Part shown: piece by piece, positions 38,536 through 48,024 of the stretch
Numbering within the stretch: the first letter of the stretch is position 1
How the letters are laid out: each line of letters starts with the position of its first letter
Assembly (NCBI RefSeq): GCF_024746795.1
Contig: NZ_CP080524.1
Span: 4,008,001 to 4,072,000 of the forward strand
Origin: Mesorhizobium sp. AR10
GTDB lineage: Bacteria > Pseudomonadota > Alphaproteobacteria > Rhizobiales > Rhizobiaceae
DNA: 64,000 nucleotides
Reading direction: 5' to 3'
Made by a program: the position numbers and the translations under genes
The notes under the pieces: model-generated
What the model was told of the DNA's origin: nothing
Database searches by the model: none
The model's input: the letters and a program-made list of their open reading frames with translations, nothing else

Positions 38536-39822
38536 TTAGTTGAATTTGTACTTCGCGCCGATGCGCACGGTGTGGAAGGAAGGCGTGGACGTGAGGAAAT
38601 CGTCAGGGGCCCCGATATCCGCAGAAAAATCCTTCTTAGCGAACTGCGAATAGCGATATTCGAGCCCGACGGTCATGTTGCTGGACACTGCCGTTTCGAG
38701 ACCACCACCCACAGAGAAGCCGCTCGAACCCCAATCGAGGATATCGCCAATCGGCGCGGAGGCATTCAAATCGAAATGCTGCCAGCTGTAGCCGCCGAGC
38801 ACATACGCAAGGGTCGATTCGTTGACCTTCATACCAACGCGGCCAAGGACATCGAAACCGTAGTCGGTATCCAGATTGATCGACCCGCCAAAGAGTTCCA
38901 GTTCCGAGGTCATGCCCGAATATCGGGCATCGACCATCACACCTGCAACCCAGCTGCCGAAATCATGATCGTAGCCAGCGTTCAGTTCACCAAAGACGCC
39001 CTCGCCACCAAGACCGTTGAACTCCAGGCCGGGAATATTGAACTGATGCACCGAAGCGCCTGCACCGCCAGCGCCACCAATGTAGAAGCCGGTCCAGTTG
39101 TAGGCGGGTGTTTCAAAAGAAGCGGCACTGCCGTTCTGGGCGCCGAAACGATAGTTGGCTGCGACCTGGAACGTGTGCCTCGACGTGTCTGTGTTAAGGA
39201 CGCCGTCCGGAACACCGAGGTCGGAGAGGATGTTCGCCGTGCCAAAGCGGGTGTAACGATATTCGGTCTTGATCGTCCAATTGCTGTTGATGGCCGTCTC
39301 GACGCCCGCCCCCAGGAAATAGCCGCTCTGATCCCAATCGAGGTCAAAGCCTGCATTGGTGTCGAGTTTGTACTTCTGCCAAGAATAGCCGCCGAGGACA
39401 TAGCCCAGCGTATTCGGTGTGAAGAGATAACCCGCGCGCAAGCCGGCATCAAAGCCGTAAGTTTCCTGGATCGAGGCGTTCAACCCGACCACATCCAAGG
39501 TGGTTTCGATGTTGCCGAAATGCGCGTCGAGCAGGCCGCCGAGCAGGAAGCGCGGCGAAACCATATAGTCATACCCAACCGTTGCTTCGCCGTAGACGCC
39601 TTCGCCACCAATGCCGTTCAACGACAGGCCGGGAATGAAGTCGCTGCCCAGCTCATGCACGTTGGCGCCGGCGCCGACACCGAAGCCGACATAAACGCCG
39701 CTCCAGTTGAACCCAGACGATTCTACGGGAGCAACTACATCCGCCGCAAGCGCGGTAGACGCCAGCGCCACGATCGAAACGGCGCTGAGAAGAATAGATT
39801 TTGCAGAAGTTCGCATGAACAT
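38536..39822 (-). CDS. Outer membrane protein with two tandem barrel domains
   Basis: A 428-residue exported protein of the rhizobial Omp25/Omp31-like beta-barrel type. A signal peptide (cut likely after ALA in ASTALAADV) is followed by two homologous halves. Repeat 1 runs about residues 39-225 (NWSGVYVGFGVGAGANVHEL to FQVAANYRFG). Repeat 2 runs about 240-428 (NWTGFYIGGAGGAGASVHQF to VRIGAKYKFN). Both contain YVLGGYSWQ, a W(G/D)xSG strand and a Y-R-Y strand near the end. The final Asn rather than Phe is unusual for a C-terminal signal. A single such domain forms an eight-stranded barrel; two in one chain is uncommon. Confidence 0.88.
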   Translation of the reverse strand: MFMRTSAKSILLSAVSIVALASTALAADVVAPVESSGFNWSGVYVGFGVGAGANVHELGSDFIPGLSLNGIGGEGVYGEATVGYDYMVSPRFLLGGLLDAHFGNIETTLDVVGLNASIQETYGFDAGLRAGYLFTPNTLGYVLGGYSWQKYKLDTNAGFDLDWDQSGYFLGAGVETAINSNWTIKTEYRYTRFGTANILSDLGVPDGVLNTDTSRHTFQVAANYRFGAQNGSAASFETPAYNWTGFYIGGAGGAGASVHQFNIPGLEFNGLGGEGVFGELNAGYDHDFGSWVAGVMVDARYSGMTSELELFGGSINLDTDYGFDVLGRVGMKVNESTLAYVLGGYSWQHFDLNASAPIGDILDWGSSGFSVGGGLETAVSSNMTVGLEYRYSQFAKKDFSADIGAPDDFLTSTPSFHTVRIGAKYKFN

Positions 39823-39974
39823 TAGCCCCTTAACCCCTAAAACAACCCGCGCGTGTCTTAGCAGAGAGGTCTAATTTAAGAATGACATAAATGTCACAGT
39901 GGTAGGCGAACTGGCGGGGGATTCAATAGCGATTGAGTGTTGGCCATGACAACAGGTCGTTGGAATCGCACAAG

Positions 39975-40003
39975 AAAAAGCCCGCCGGAACGAACCGGCG
40001 GGC
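39975..40003 (-). terminator. Intrinsic terminator of ald
   Basis: GCCCGCCGG (39980-39988) pairs with CCGGCGGGC (39995-40003); on the minus strand the stem is followed by TTTTTC. It lies 31 bases past the ald stop. Confidence 0.88.
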
Positions 40004-40033
40004 GAAACGGGAGGTTGACTTTTTCTGGGTGTA

Positions 40034-41149
40034 TCAGGCCGCCAGGACCGCCTTCGGCTCGACCAGCTCATAGCCGAGCGCCTCGGCGACCGCGCGATTG
40101 GTGATCTTGCCCTTGTGTACATTGAGACCGTTGCGCAGGTGGTGGTCGTCAACCAGCGCGTTCAAGCCCTTGTCGGCGAGCTGCAGGCCGTAATGCAGCG
40201 TTGCGTTGTTGAGGGCATGAGCCGAAGTGACCGGCACCGCGCCCGGCATGTTGGCAACGCAATAGTGGATGACGCCGTCGACCTCGTAGGTCGGCTCGGC
40301 ATGGGTGGTGGCATGCGAGGTCTCGAAGCAACCGCCCTGATCGATGGCGACATCGACGAGAACGGCGCCCTTTTTCATGCCGGACAGCATTTCGCGCGAA
40401 ACGAGTTTCGGCGCGGCAGCACCGGGGATCAGCACGGCGCCGATGACGATGTCGGCCGAAAAACATTCCTCTTCGAGCGCCTCGACGGTCGAATAGCGGG
40501 TGTGGACGCGGCCGCCAAAGATGTCGTCGAGTTGGCGCAGGCGCGGGATGGAACGGTCGATGATGGTGACGTCGGCGCCGAGGCCAACCGCCATCCTGGC
40601 GGCATGCAGGCCGACGACACCGCCACCTAGCACGGTGACCTTGCCGGGCAGCACGCCGGGCACGCCGCCGAGCAGCACACCACGGCCGCCATTGGCCTTT
40701 TGCAGCGCCGTAGCGCCGGCCTGGATCGACAGACGCCCGGCAACTTCCGACATTGGCGCCAGCAACGGCAGACCGCCGCGATCGTCGGTGACGGTCTCGT
40801 AGGCGATTGCGGTGACGCCGGAAGCCAGCAGGCCCTTGGTCTGCTCCGGATCGGGAGCGAGATGGAGATAGGTGTAGAGGATCTGGCCGCCACGCAGCTG
40901 AACCCATTCATTGGGCTGCGGTTCCTTGACCTTGACGATCATGTCTGACTTGGCAAACACGTCAGCGGCCGTCTTGGCGATGGTGGCGCCGGTAGCGCGG
41001 TAGGCGTTGTCGTCGGCGCCGATGCCGGCCCCGGCCCCGGTCTCGACCAGCACTTCATGACCGTGAGCGACATATTCGCGGACCGAGCCAGGCGTGAGGC
41101 CGACGCGGTATTCGTGGTTCTTGATTTCCCGGGGGCAGCCGACGCGCAT
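40034..41149 (-). CDS. ald: Alanine dehydrogenase
   Basis: Interconverts alanine and pyruvate plus ammonium with NAD. In rhizobia it supports alanine metabolism in free-living cells and bacteroids. The 371 residues start [20 protein letters not shown] with the catalytic lysine in the KNHEYRV region and the active His in TYLHLAPD. The NAD motif [20 protein letters not shown] is near residue 170, and [20 protein letters not shown] completes the family pattern. It is divergent from an Lrp-type gene, with a 156-base shared region holding a direct repeat, which indicates substrate-responsive control. Confidence 0.96.
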   Translation of the reverse strand: MRVGCPREIKNHEYRVGLTPGSVREYVAHGHEVLVETGAGAGIGADDNAYRATGATIAKTAADVFAKSDMIVKVKEPQPNEWVQLRGGQILYTYLHLAPDPEQTKGLLASGVTAIAYETVTDDRGGLPLLAPMSEVAGRLSIQAGATALQKANGGRGVLLGGVPGVLPGKVTVLGGGVVGLHAARMAVGLGADVTIIDRSIPRLRQLDDIFGGRVHTRYSTVEALEEECFSADIVIGAVLIPGAAAPKLVSREMLSGMKKGAVLVDVAIDQGGCFETSHATTHAEPTYEVDGVIHYCVANMPGAVPVTSAHALNNATLHYGLQLADKGLNALVDDHHLRNGLNVHKGKITNRAVAEALGYELVEPKAVLAA

Positions 41150-41208
41150 CTTTTTCTCCTGATCCGGCCCTTAGGGGCTCGTTCCCTGTCTACATCCAGT
41201 GAACCACG

Positions 41209-41275
41209 AATCGTTGCGCAAGTGTTTGCGAATGCGCTTGCGCGGGAGGGCGCGATTCGATAATCGTTGCGCCAA
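41209..41275. promoter_or_regulatory. Direct repeats in the ald/Lrp divergent region
   Basis: AATCGTTGCGCAAG (41209-41222) and AATCGTTGCGCCAA (41262-41275) start 53 bases apart, about five helical turns. Between them lie further TTGCG/CGCAA half sites. Lrp-type octamers bind phased sites of this sort, so this is a good candidate operator. Confidence 0.6.
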
Positions 41276-41305
41276 ATTGACATATTGTCGCAGGAATCCC
41301 GAAAA

Positions 41306-41779
41306 ATGCCGCTCGACAGGATCGATATCGCCATTCTCGAGACATTGCAGAAGGATGGCCGGATACCCAATGCAGCTCTTGCCGAGAAGGTTGGCCTCTC
41401 CCAGTCGGCCTGTTCACGGCGGCTGGACAATCTGGAAAAGTCCGGAACCATCCGCGGCTATCATGCCCGGCTTTCCAATGCAGCACTTGGCCACCAGATG
41501 ACGGCAATCGTGCATATATCGCTGTCGGGGCAATTCGAGAAGACGCTGTCGGATTTCGAGGCAGCGATAAAGCGCTGCCCGAATGTCCTGTCCTGCCACC
41601 TGATGTCGGGCGAATACGACTATATCCTGCGCATCGCAGCGAAGGATCTCGTCGACTATGAACGCATCCACAAGGAGTGGCTGTCGGCCATGCCGCATGT
41701 GACGAAGATCAACTCGTCCTTTGCCTTGCGCGAGATCGTCGACCGGACGGCAATGGGGATGAAGCCGGAACTCGCCTAG
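41306..41779 (+). CDS. Lrp/AsnC-family regulator, probable ald activator
   Basis: DNA-binding regulator of 157 residues. The helix-turn-helix at about 5-55 (LDRIDIAILETLQKDGRIPN, then SQSACSRRLDNLEKSG) is followed by the RAM effector domain with CHLMSGEYDYILRIAAKDLV. The ATG at 41306 is preferred over an in-frame ATG at 41267 because MPLDRIDIAIL matches the family. It is divergent from ald, as is AldR/Lrp in other rhizobia, so it likely activates ald in response to alanine. The next gene converges and overlaps by four bases. Confidence 0.92.
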   Translation: MPLDRIDIAILETLQKDGRIPNAALAEKVGLSQSACSRRLDNLEKSGTIRGYHARLSNAALGHQMTAIVHISLSGQFEKTLSDFEAAIKRCPNVLSCHLMSGEYDYILRIAAKDLVDYERIHKEWLSAMPHVTKINSSFALREIVDRTAMGMKPELA

Positions 41780-42435
41780 GCTTTGGAAGCCTCCGTGACC
41801 ACCCGATCCATCGGGATGTCGTGCGGCTGCGGATAAATGGTGGCGATGCGCTGCAGTTCGTAGCCGACACCGATGACCAGCGGCTTGAACGGCATCGCCG
41901 CCAGCGTGCGGTCGAAGAAGCCGCCGCCATAGCCAAGGCGATACTGCCCGGGATCGATACCGACGATCGGCGAAATGACGATGTCGGGCAGAACCGGGTC
42001 GCCTTCAGCCGGTATCGGAATGTTCCAGACGCCCTTTTCCAACCGGTCGCCCGGCACGTAGGCACGGAAGATCAGTGGCTGACCCTTCTCGATGACGACC
42101 GGCAATGCCGTGCGGCCGCCGCGTTCGTTGATGGAAGCCATCCAGGACCGCAGGTCCGGCTCGCCACGGAACGGCCAGTAGAGGCTGACCATGCGGCCGG
42201 CGATGTTGCCGATCACCGCATCAAGACCCTCGGCGATGCGATGCGACATGGATGTCCGAGCGTCAGCGGAAACGGCCAGGCGGGCTGCGATCAGCCGCTC
42301 GCGCTCAGCCTTGCGCCATCGCCTTACGTCGGTCCAGTCGGACAGAGGCATGCGGAATTCCGGATCGAGTTCGTGCATAAAACAAGGCGGCGAAGAGTAC
42401 TGTGCCGGAGCTTCGTCGTCACGATCGTTCGCCAT
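41776..42435 (-). CDS. 5-formyltetrahydrofolate cyclo-ligase family protein
   Basis: Converts 5-formyl-THF to 5,10-methenyl-THF with ATP. The 219 residues contain the N-terminal WRKAERERLIAARLAVSADA, the motif YWPFRGEPDLRSW and the family signature RLGYGGGFFDRTLAAM near residue 165. The N-terminal 30 residues are longer than in most homologues, so an internal ATG at MHELDPEF or MPLSDWTD could be the true start. It converges on the Lrp-type gene with a four-base overlap. In many bacteria 6S RNA lies upstream of this gene; I could not identify it here. Confidence 0.92.
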   Translation of the reverse strand: MANDRDDEAPAQYSSPPCFMHELDPEFRMPLSDWTDVRRWRKAERERLIAARLAVSADARTSMSHRIAEGLDAVIGNIAGRMVSLYWPFRGEPDLRSWMASINERGGRTALPVVIEKGQPLIFRAYVPGDRLEKGVWNIPIPAEGDPVLPDIVISPIVGIDPGQYRLGYGGGFFDRTLAAMPFKPLVIGVGYELQRIATIYPQPHDIPMDRVVTEASKA

Positions 42436-42610
42436 ACTTCACTCGCGGTATGCTGTTTCCGCGAGGCTATACCCGGCCATGATGTGCGGCATGTGCATTC
42501 ACGACATCGAACGGCGACTCCCCGGCAGTCGTCGAAGCCTGGATATTGCTGCGGTGCACAAAAATACCTATGTCAGAGTGCGTGAATTTGCTCGCTAAGG
42601 GGTGAATGAG

Positions 42611-43876
42611 ATGAATGAAGCCAGCCATCATGTCGTCGTCGTCGGCGCAGGTTTCGGCGGCCTCGAATTCACCCGCGCGCTCGGCGGCGCGCCGGTGCGC
42701 ATTACTATGATCGACAAGCGCAACCATCATCTCTTCCAGCCGCTGCTCTATCAGGTGGCGACCACGGCGTTGGCGACCTCGGAGGTCGCGTGGCCGATCC
42801 GTCATCTCTTGCGCAAGCGCAAGGATGTGACGACGCTGCTCGCCAATGTCAGCGGTGTCGACCGCACCGGCAAACGCGTGCTGTTCGATGATGGCAATGC
42901 GATCGCCTATGACACGCTGGTGCTGGCCACCGGCGCCCGCCATGCTTACTTCGGCCATGACGAATGGGAGCCGTTTGCTCCGGGGCTGAAGACGCTGGAG
43001 GATGCAACTGCCGTGCGGCGTCGCATTCTGCTTGCCTTCGAGCAGGCCGAGCGGGAAACCGATCCGGCCAGGCGCCAGGCACTGCTGACGCTGGCGATCG
43101 TCGGTGGTGGTCCGACCGGCGTCGAATTGGCTGGCACCATCATCGAACTGGCGCACGAAACGCTGCGCGGCGAATTCCGCAACATCGATACGCGCAACAC
43201 GCGCGTGGTATTGATCGAGGCCGGCGACCGCATCCTTGCCAATTTTGCGCCTCAGCTCTCCGACTACGCCCGGAAGGCGCTCGAGCGGCTTGGCGTCGAG
43301 GTGGAGCTCGGTCGCGCCGTGACACGCTGCGACGCAGAAGGTGTCGTGTTTGGCGACACAACGCTGCCGGCCAGGACAATCCTGTGGGCGGCAGGCGTCG
43401 CCGCTTCACCGGCCGCCGAATGGCTGGGAGCGGCAGCTGACCGGGCGGGCAGGGTGCTGGTCGAGCCCGATCTGACAGTGCCGGGGAGCCCGGAGATTTT
43501 CGTCATCGGCGACGCTGCACATGTGCTGCGGCCGGACGGGCGGCCGGTGCCCGGTGTCGCGCCTGCCGCCAAACAGGCTGGCTGGCATGTCGCCGCGACA
43601 GTCAAGGCCCGGCTTGCTGGCGACACGACCCCGCGCCCCTTCCGCTACAAGCATGACGGCGACCTGGCGACCATCGGCAAGCGCGCCGCGGCGATCGATT
43701 TCGGCTGGATTAAGCTCACCGGGTGGCCGGCCTGGTGGCTGTGGGGCCTGGCGCACATCTATTTCCTGATCGGCTTTCGCAACCGGCTTGCGGTTTCGCT
43801 GAGCTGGCTATGGATCTATGCGACGGGTCAGCGCAGCGCGCGGCTGATCACCCAGGGCGACGACGACAAGGGCTGA
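42611..43876 (+). CDS. ndh: Type II NADH dehydrogenase
   Basis: Non-proton-pumping NADH:quinone oxidoreductase at the inner membrane face. The ATG at 42611 follows AAGGGGTGAATGAG and gives 421 residues. It has the FAD motif VVVVGAGFGGLEFTRAL (about 8-24), NHHLFQPLLYQVATTALATS, the NAD motif AIVGGGPTGVELAGT (about 163), and EIFVIGDAAHVLRPDG. A C-terminal hydrophobic and aromatic region (PAWWLWGLAHIYFLIGFRNR) fits membrane docking. The sequence fits NDH-2 well, though related FAD oxidoreductases are possible. Confidence 0.92.
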   Translation: MNEASHHVVVVGAGFGGLEFTRALGGAPVRITMIDKRNHHLFQPLLYQVATTALATSEVAWPIRHLLRKRKDVTTLLANVSGVDRTGKRVLFDDGNAIAYDTLVLATGARHAYFGHDEWEPFAPGLKTLEDATAVRRRILLAFEQAERETDPARRQALLTLAIVGGGPTGVELAGTIIELAHETLRGEFRNIDTRNTRVVLIEAGDRILANFAPQLSDYARKALERLGVEVELGRAVTRCDAEGVVFGDTTLPARTILWAAGVAASPAAEWLGAAADRAGRVLVEPDLTVPGSPEIFVIGDAAHVLRPDGRPVPGVAPAAKQAGWHVAATVKARLAGDTTPRPFRYKHDGDLATIGKRAAAIDFGWIKLTGWPAWWLWGLAHIYFLIGFRNRLAVSLSWLWIYATGQRSARLITQGDDDKG

Positions 43877-44023
43877 CGTTTTTCGCCGTCGGCGTTCATT
43901 GGCACGTCACCTCTTCTTGATCGACTGCACTCCCTGTGGACCTGACTTCCCGATGGACTTGGGAAGATTTCGGCGCCAAGCTTTTGCTTCGGGGCAGGGC
44001 ACGTCGTTGAGAAGGAAAGAACA

Positions 44024-46004
44024 ATGTCACAACTGCTCCACCCCGTCTCTCGCCGCTCGCTGCTTGCGGGCGCCGCCGCCAGCGGGGCGCTGATCCTGCT
44101 CCACCCGTTTTCGGCCCGCGCGCAAGCAAACCAGGCACATCTCAGGATCATGGAAACGACCGACATCCATGTGAATGTTCTGCCTTACGATTACTACGCC
44201 GACAAAGCGAACGACACGATGGGACTGTCGCGGACGGCCTTCGCTGATCGCGGCGGTGCGCAAGCAGGCCACCAACGCGATGTTGATCGACAATGGTGAC
44301 CTTCTTCAAGGCAACCCGATGGGCGACTACATCGCCTATGAGAAGGGCATGAAGGAGGGCGACCTTCATCCGATCATGTAGGGCATGAACCTGCTCGGTT
44401 ACGAATGCTCGACGCTCGGCAACCATGAATTCAACTACGGCCTGTCGTTCCTCGACAAGGTGCTGGCCGGCGCCAATTTTCCCTTCGTCTGCGCCAACCT
44501 GATCCGCGGCACCGAACTCGCCGCGAACCCGCGCGACGACAAGCTCTATCTCAAGCCCTACGTCATCCTCGAAAAGAAGATCAAAGACGGATCGGGCGCC
44601 GAGCAGCCGATCAAGATCGGCATCATCGGCTTCGTGCCGCCGCAGATCATGGTCTGGGACCTGAAAAATCTCGAGGGCAACGTCAAGACCCGCGACATCG
44701 TCGAAGCGGCCAAGGCGTGGGTGCCGCAGATGAAGGAGGAGGGCGCCGACATCGTCATTGCCCTTTCCCACTCCGGCATCGATATCAAGCAGGGTGACAT
44801 GATGGAGAACGCCTCGTTCTTCGTCGCAGGGGTTGAGGGCATCGACGCCGTCTTCACCGGCCACCAGCATCTGGTCTTTCCCGGCAAGAAGGACTTTCAG
44901 TCGCTCGAGGCCGTCGATACTCAAAAGGGCACGCTGCAAGGCAAGCCTGCGGTGATGGGCGGCTTCTGGGGCTCGCATATGGGCCTGATCGACCTGATGC
45001 TGGAGCGCGACGGGTCGAAATGGAAGGTCGTCTCGGCGACCTCGGAGGCACGGCCGATCTTTGAGCGGGTTGACAAGGCGAACAAGCCGACGGTCGAAGA
45101 TGACCAGCGCATCGTCGACGCGCTGAAAGAAGACCACGAAGCGACGCTTGCCTATGTGCGCCGTCCCGTCGGCAAAACCTCGGCGCCGCTCTATTCCTAC
45201 TTCGCGCTGGTCGCCGACGATCCATCGGTTCAGATCGTCAGCCAGGCACAGACCTGGTATCTCAAGGATATCCTTGAGAATACGCAATGGAAGGATGTGC
45301 CGCTGCTGTCGGCGGCGGCTCCATTCAAGGCGGGCGGGCGCAACGGCGCCGACTACTATACCGACGTGCCGGTGGGCGATGTGGCCATCAAGAATGTCGC
45401 CGACCTCTATCTCTATCCGAACACCGTGCGCGCCGTCGAAATCACTGGGGCCGAGGTGAAAGACTGGCTGGAAATGTCGGCCGGCATCTTCAACCGGATC
45501 GAGCCCGACAAGGCCGACCAGGCGCTCATCAATACCGATTTCCCGTCCTACAATTTCGACGTCATCGATGGCGTCAGCTACAGGATCGACCTGTCGCAGC
45601 CGGCCAAATACGATTCCAAGGGTGGGCTGGCGAATGCCGGCTCAAACCGCATCGTCGATCTGATGTTCGATCGCAAACCAATCGATCCCAAGCAGAAATT
45701 CGTCGTCGCGACCAACAATTACCGCGCCGGTGGCGGCGGCAATTTCCCTGAAATCAATGCCTCGAAGATCATCTACGAGGCGCCGGATACCAACCGCGAC
45801 GTGATCGTGCGCTACATCATCAGCGAGGGCACGATCAATCCGTCGGCGGACGATAACTGGTCGTTTGCGCCATTGCCCGGAACCAGCGTCGTGTTCGAGA
45901 CCGGCGCCAAGGCGAAGGATTTCATTGCGCAGGTCAAATCGCTGAAGATCGAACCGGCGGGCGAGGGCGAAGCTGGGTTTGCGAAGTACCGCATCCTACT
46001 CTGA
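44024..46004 (+). pseudogene. cpdB: 2',3'-cyclic-nucleotide phosphodiesterase/3'-nucleotidase, frameshift plus TAG
   Basis: Periplasmic nucleotide-scavenging enzyme. The start has a signal peptide with a twin-arginine-like SRRSLLAG and the metal motif METTDIHVNVLPYDYY. An extra T at 44240/44241 shifts the frame after MGLSRTA. The continuing frame (SLIAAVRKQATNAMLIDNGD) then meets TAG at 44379-44381, where relatives have a sense codon, commonly Lys (HPVxKAMN). The remaining 540 codons are intact, with GYECSTLGNHEFNYGL and the nucleotidase C-terminal domain. Two separate lesions make true inactivation more likely than for rpmD or pccB, but sequence error cannot be excluded. The ATG at 44385 could restart translation without the export signal. 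Confidence 0.9.
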
Positions 46005-46087
46005 AATAGGTCCGTAACACCCTCGCGACGGCGCGGGAGGCGGGGCAGCATTGCCGGGCTGCCTCGCGTCGAGATCGCTTGTTTTTA

Positions 46088-46134
46088 GGCATGTCGTTAT
46101 CCCAAAACCGCTACGCACTTTTGGGCGACATGCC
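46088..46134. repeat. Palindromic repeat, copy 1 of the GCATGTCG family
   Basis: Outer arms GGCATGTCG (46088-46096) and CGACATGCC (46126-46134), inner arms CCCAAAA (46101-46107) and TTTTGGG (46119-46125). It abuts the stop codon of the CFA synthase gene and so supplies its 3' hairpin. It is about 90 percent identical by eye to the copy at 48357. Confidence 0.85.
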
Positions 46135-47400
46135 CTACGCCTTGTAGACCACCTGGCGGACATCGATGTAGCTGGCTCTAAAGCCGGCTTCGCAATAATG
46201 CAGGTAAAACTCCCAGAGCTTCTTGAAGCGGTCGTCAAAGCCGAGCGGGACGATCTTTTCCCAGGAGCCCCAGAAGCGCTGACGCCATTCGGCGAGCGTG
46301 CGGGCATAGTCGTCGGGGAAGACGCGCTCGCGCAGATGGGCGAGGCCATGGTCCTTGCCGAGCGATTTCAGGATCGACGGCGTCGGCAGCATGCCGCCCG
46401 GGAAAACATAGCGCTGGATAAAATCCGGCCGGGCGCGATAGGTGTCGTAGGCATTCTCGTTGATGGTGATGATCTGCAAGCCGGCGGTGCCGCCGGGCTT
46501 CAGGCAAGCCTTCATCTTGCCGAAGAACACAGGCCAGTATTTTTCGCCGACCGCCTCGAACATCTCGATCGAGGCGATACGGTCGTAAGTGCCTGTCTCA
46601 TCGCGATAATCCTGCAACTTGATGTCGACCTTGTCGGCAAGCCCGGCCTTCTGGATGCGCGCCTTGGCGAAATCATGCTGCTCGCGGCTGATCGTCAGCC
46701 CGGTGACACGGCAGCCGATTTCGCGCGCCGCAAATTCGGCAAAGCCACCCCAGCCGCAGCCGATTTCCAGCACATGGTCTTTCCTGCCGATGCCGGTGTC
46801 CTTGGCCAGCGCGCGATATTTGGCGGCCTGAGCGCTTTCCAGATCATTGGCGCCGGTCGCATAGAGAGCCGACGAATAGGTCATGCTTGGATCGAGCCAT
46901 TCCTTGTAGAAGGCGTTGCCAAGATCGTAATGCGCCGAAATGTTGCGTTTCGAACCGGTGCGGGTGTTCTCATTGAACCAATGGCGGATGCGCTGGACGG
47001 TGCCGATCAGCCAGCTGGCGCCGCCGGCGACGCGTTCGCCGATGGCCGAGTTGACGACGAACAGTTCCAGAAAGCTGGTCACGTCAGGGCTTTCCCAATC
47101 GCCGTCCATGTAGGATTCGGCAACGCCGATGGTGCCGCCGGCAAAGGCGCGGCCAGGCAAGCGCCAGTTCTTGAGCACCAGTTCGGCGTCTGGACCAGGA
47201 CCTTTGCCGCCAACGAGAACGGCACGACCGTCCGGCATTCTCACCTTCAGCGAGCCGCGCGGCAGGTTCATCGCCGCCGACAAAACCATGCGTGCCTTGG
47301 CCGGCAGGCCTTTGACGATCTCGGCGAAATTCAGTTCGTCGAGCTTGATCGCGTCGCCCAACGCAATGCCGCCCGATGCAACACCCTTGTGTTCTGCCAT
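46135..47400 (-). CDS. cfa: Cyclopropane-fatty-acyl-phospholipid synthase family
   Basis: SAM-dependent methyltransferase acting on unsaturated acyl chains of membrane lipids. The ATG at 47400 gives 421 residues. The N-terminal domain (about 1-130) includes GRAFAGGTIGVAESYMDGDW. The methyltransferase domain has SAHYDLGNAFYKEWLDPSMT, the SAM motif VLEIGCGWGGFAEFAAREIG near residue 200, and IEMFEAVGEKYWPVFF. The family also includes mycolic and tuberculostearic-type enzymes, so the exact product is inferred. A palindromic repeat sits at its 3' end. The gene is isolated, flanked by a broken cpdB and an empty 371-base region. Confidence 0.92.
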   Translation of the reverse strand: MAEHKGVASGGIALGDAIKLDELNFAEIVKGLPAKARMVLSAAMNLPRGSLKVRMPDGRAVLVGGKGPGPDAELVLKNWRLPGRAFAGGTIGVAESYMDGDWESPDVTSFLELFVVNSAIGERVAGGASWLIGTVQRIRHWFNENTRTGSKRNISAHYDLGNAFYKEWLDPSMTYSSALYATGANDLESAQAAKYRALAKDTGIGRKDHVLEIGCGWGGFAEFAAREIGCRVTGLTISREQHDFAKARIQKAGLADKVDIKLQDYRDETGTYDRIASIEMFEAVGEKYWPVFFGKMKACLKPGGTAGLQIITINENAYDTYRARPDFIQRYVFPGGMLPTPSILKSLGKDHGLAHLRERVFPDDYARTLAEWRQRFWGSWEKIVPLGFDDRFKKLWEFYLHYCEAGFRASYIDVRQVVYKA

Positions 47401-47771
47401 TTCACGTCCCTGGACTTCTGCGGCGCCAACGCAAAAATCCGCCGGCGGCCACACCCTCTCGCAGTTCATTCGCCAGGTTCTACCGCCGCGCCCTGATGCC
47501 GGTGCTGACCGGGTCGGGAGCAGGCGGGCTCGAACGAAAACACGCACCCTTTAACCGGAGCTTCGAGCCTCCCAGTGAATTCCCGCCACAATCTTCCACG
47601 TCATTAGCGGGAACTTCAAGAGGCAAGCTAAAAGCCAGGCTGTGCCAATGACTTCGGCGTTGGCTTACCGCTCGCAAGTCGATCGCCAAAGCGAAAGGGA
47701 TTTCGGAGGGCGGCGCCGGCCAGCTTCGGAATCGCTATGGTTGCGGCCTCCCACATGCGATAGTTTTAACC
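47401..47771. other. Intergenic region before a small membrane ORF (371 bases)
   Basis: I see no conserved gene. A weak dyad TTCCCGC/GCGGGAA lies near 47580-47612. The rest probably holds the divergent promoters for the CFA synthase gene and the small membrane protein gene. Confidence 0.5.
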
Positions 47772-47906
47772 ATGCGTTATGTTGTCGTCATCTGCGCCGT
47801 CACCTTCTTCCTGATCTGGGACGGCCTCTACAATCAGGGCCGCTATCTCGACAACACAGTCAGGGAGGTGACGCGCGTCGTGCGCTATGTCACCGGCATG
47901 GTCTAG
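47772..47906 (+). CDS. Small single-pass membrane protein, 44 residues
   Basis: An ATG at 47772 opens a 44-codon frame: MRYVVVICAVTFFLIWDGLY, then NQGRYLDNTVREVTRVVRYV and TGMV. It has one hydrophobic N-terminal helix and a charged amphipathic tail. The codon choice is GC-rich at third positions like its neighbours, which supports a real gene. Similar short proteins (RYVVV...WDGLYNxGRYLD) occur in rhizobia as hypothetical proteins, from memory only. It precedes the Dabb gene by 118 bases on the same strand. No function is known. Confidence 0.65.
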   Translation: MRYVVVICAVTFFLIWDGLYNQGRYLDNTVREVTRVVRYVTGMV

Positions 47907-48024
47907 GTTTCCGCTTCCGCTTGCAGGTCGCCTTTTTCATTGGCGCTGGCGCGACATCGTTGCCGATTGACGCGACGGCTCTGCTGACACAAAACACGGC
48001 GGCAAACCAATCAAGGAGACAGGA

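Noticed and set aside
38515..39825. A 436-codon plus-strand open frame
   Set aside because: Antisense to the outer membrane barrel gene, which has a signal peptide, repeats and a terminator.
41677..42585. A plus-strand open frame opposite the 5-FCL gene
   Set aside because: The minus-strand 5-FCL gene has its signature GYGGGFFDR; the plus-strand text has none.
42436..42610. A possible 6S RNA upstream of the 5-FCL gene
   Set aside because: The location is typical, but I could not trace the long stem with a central bubble, so there is no support from the sequence itself.
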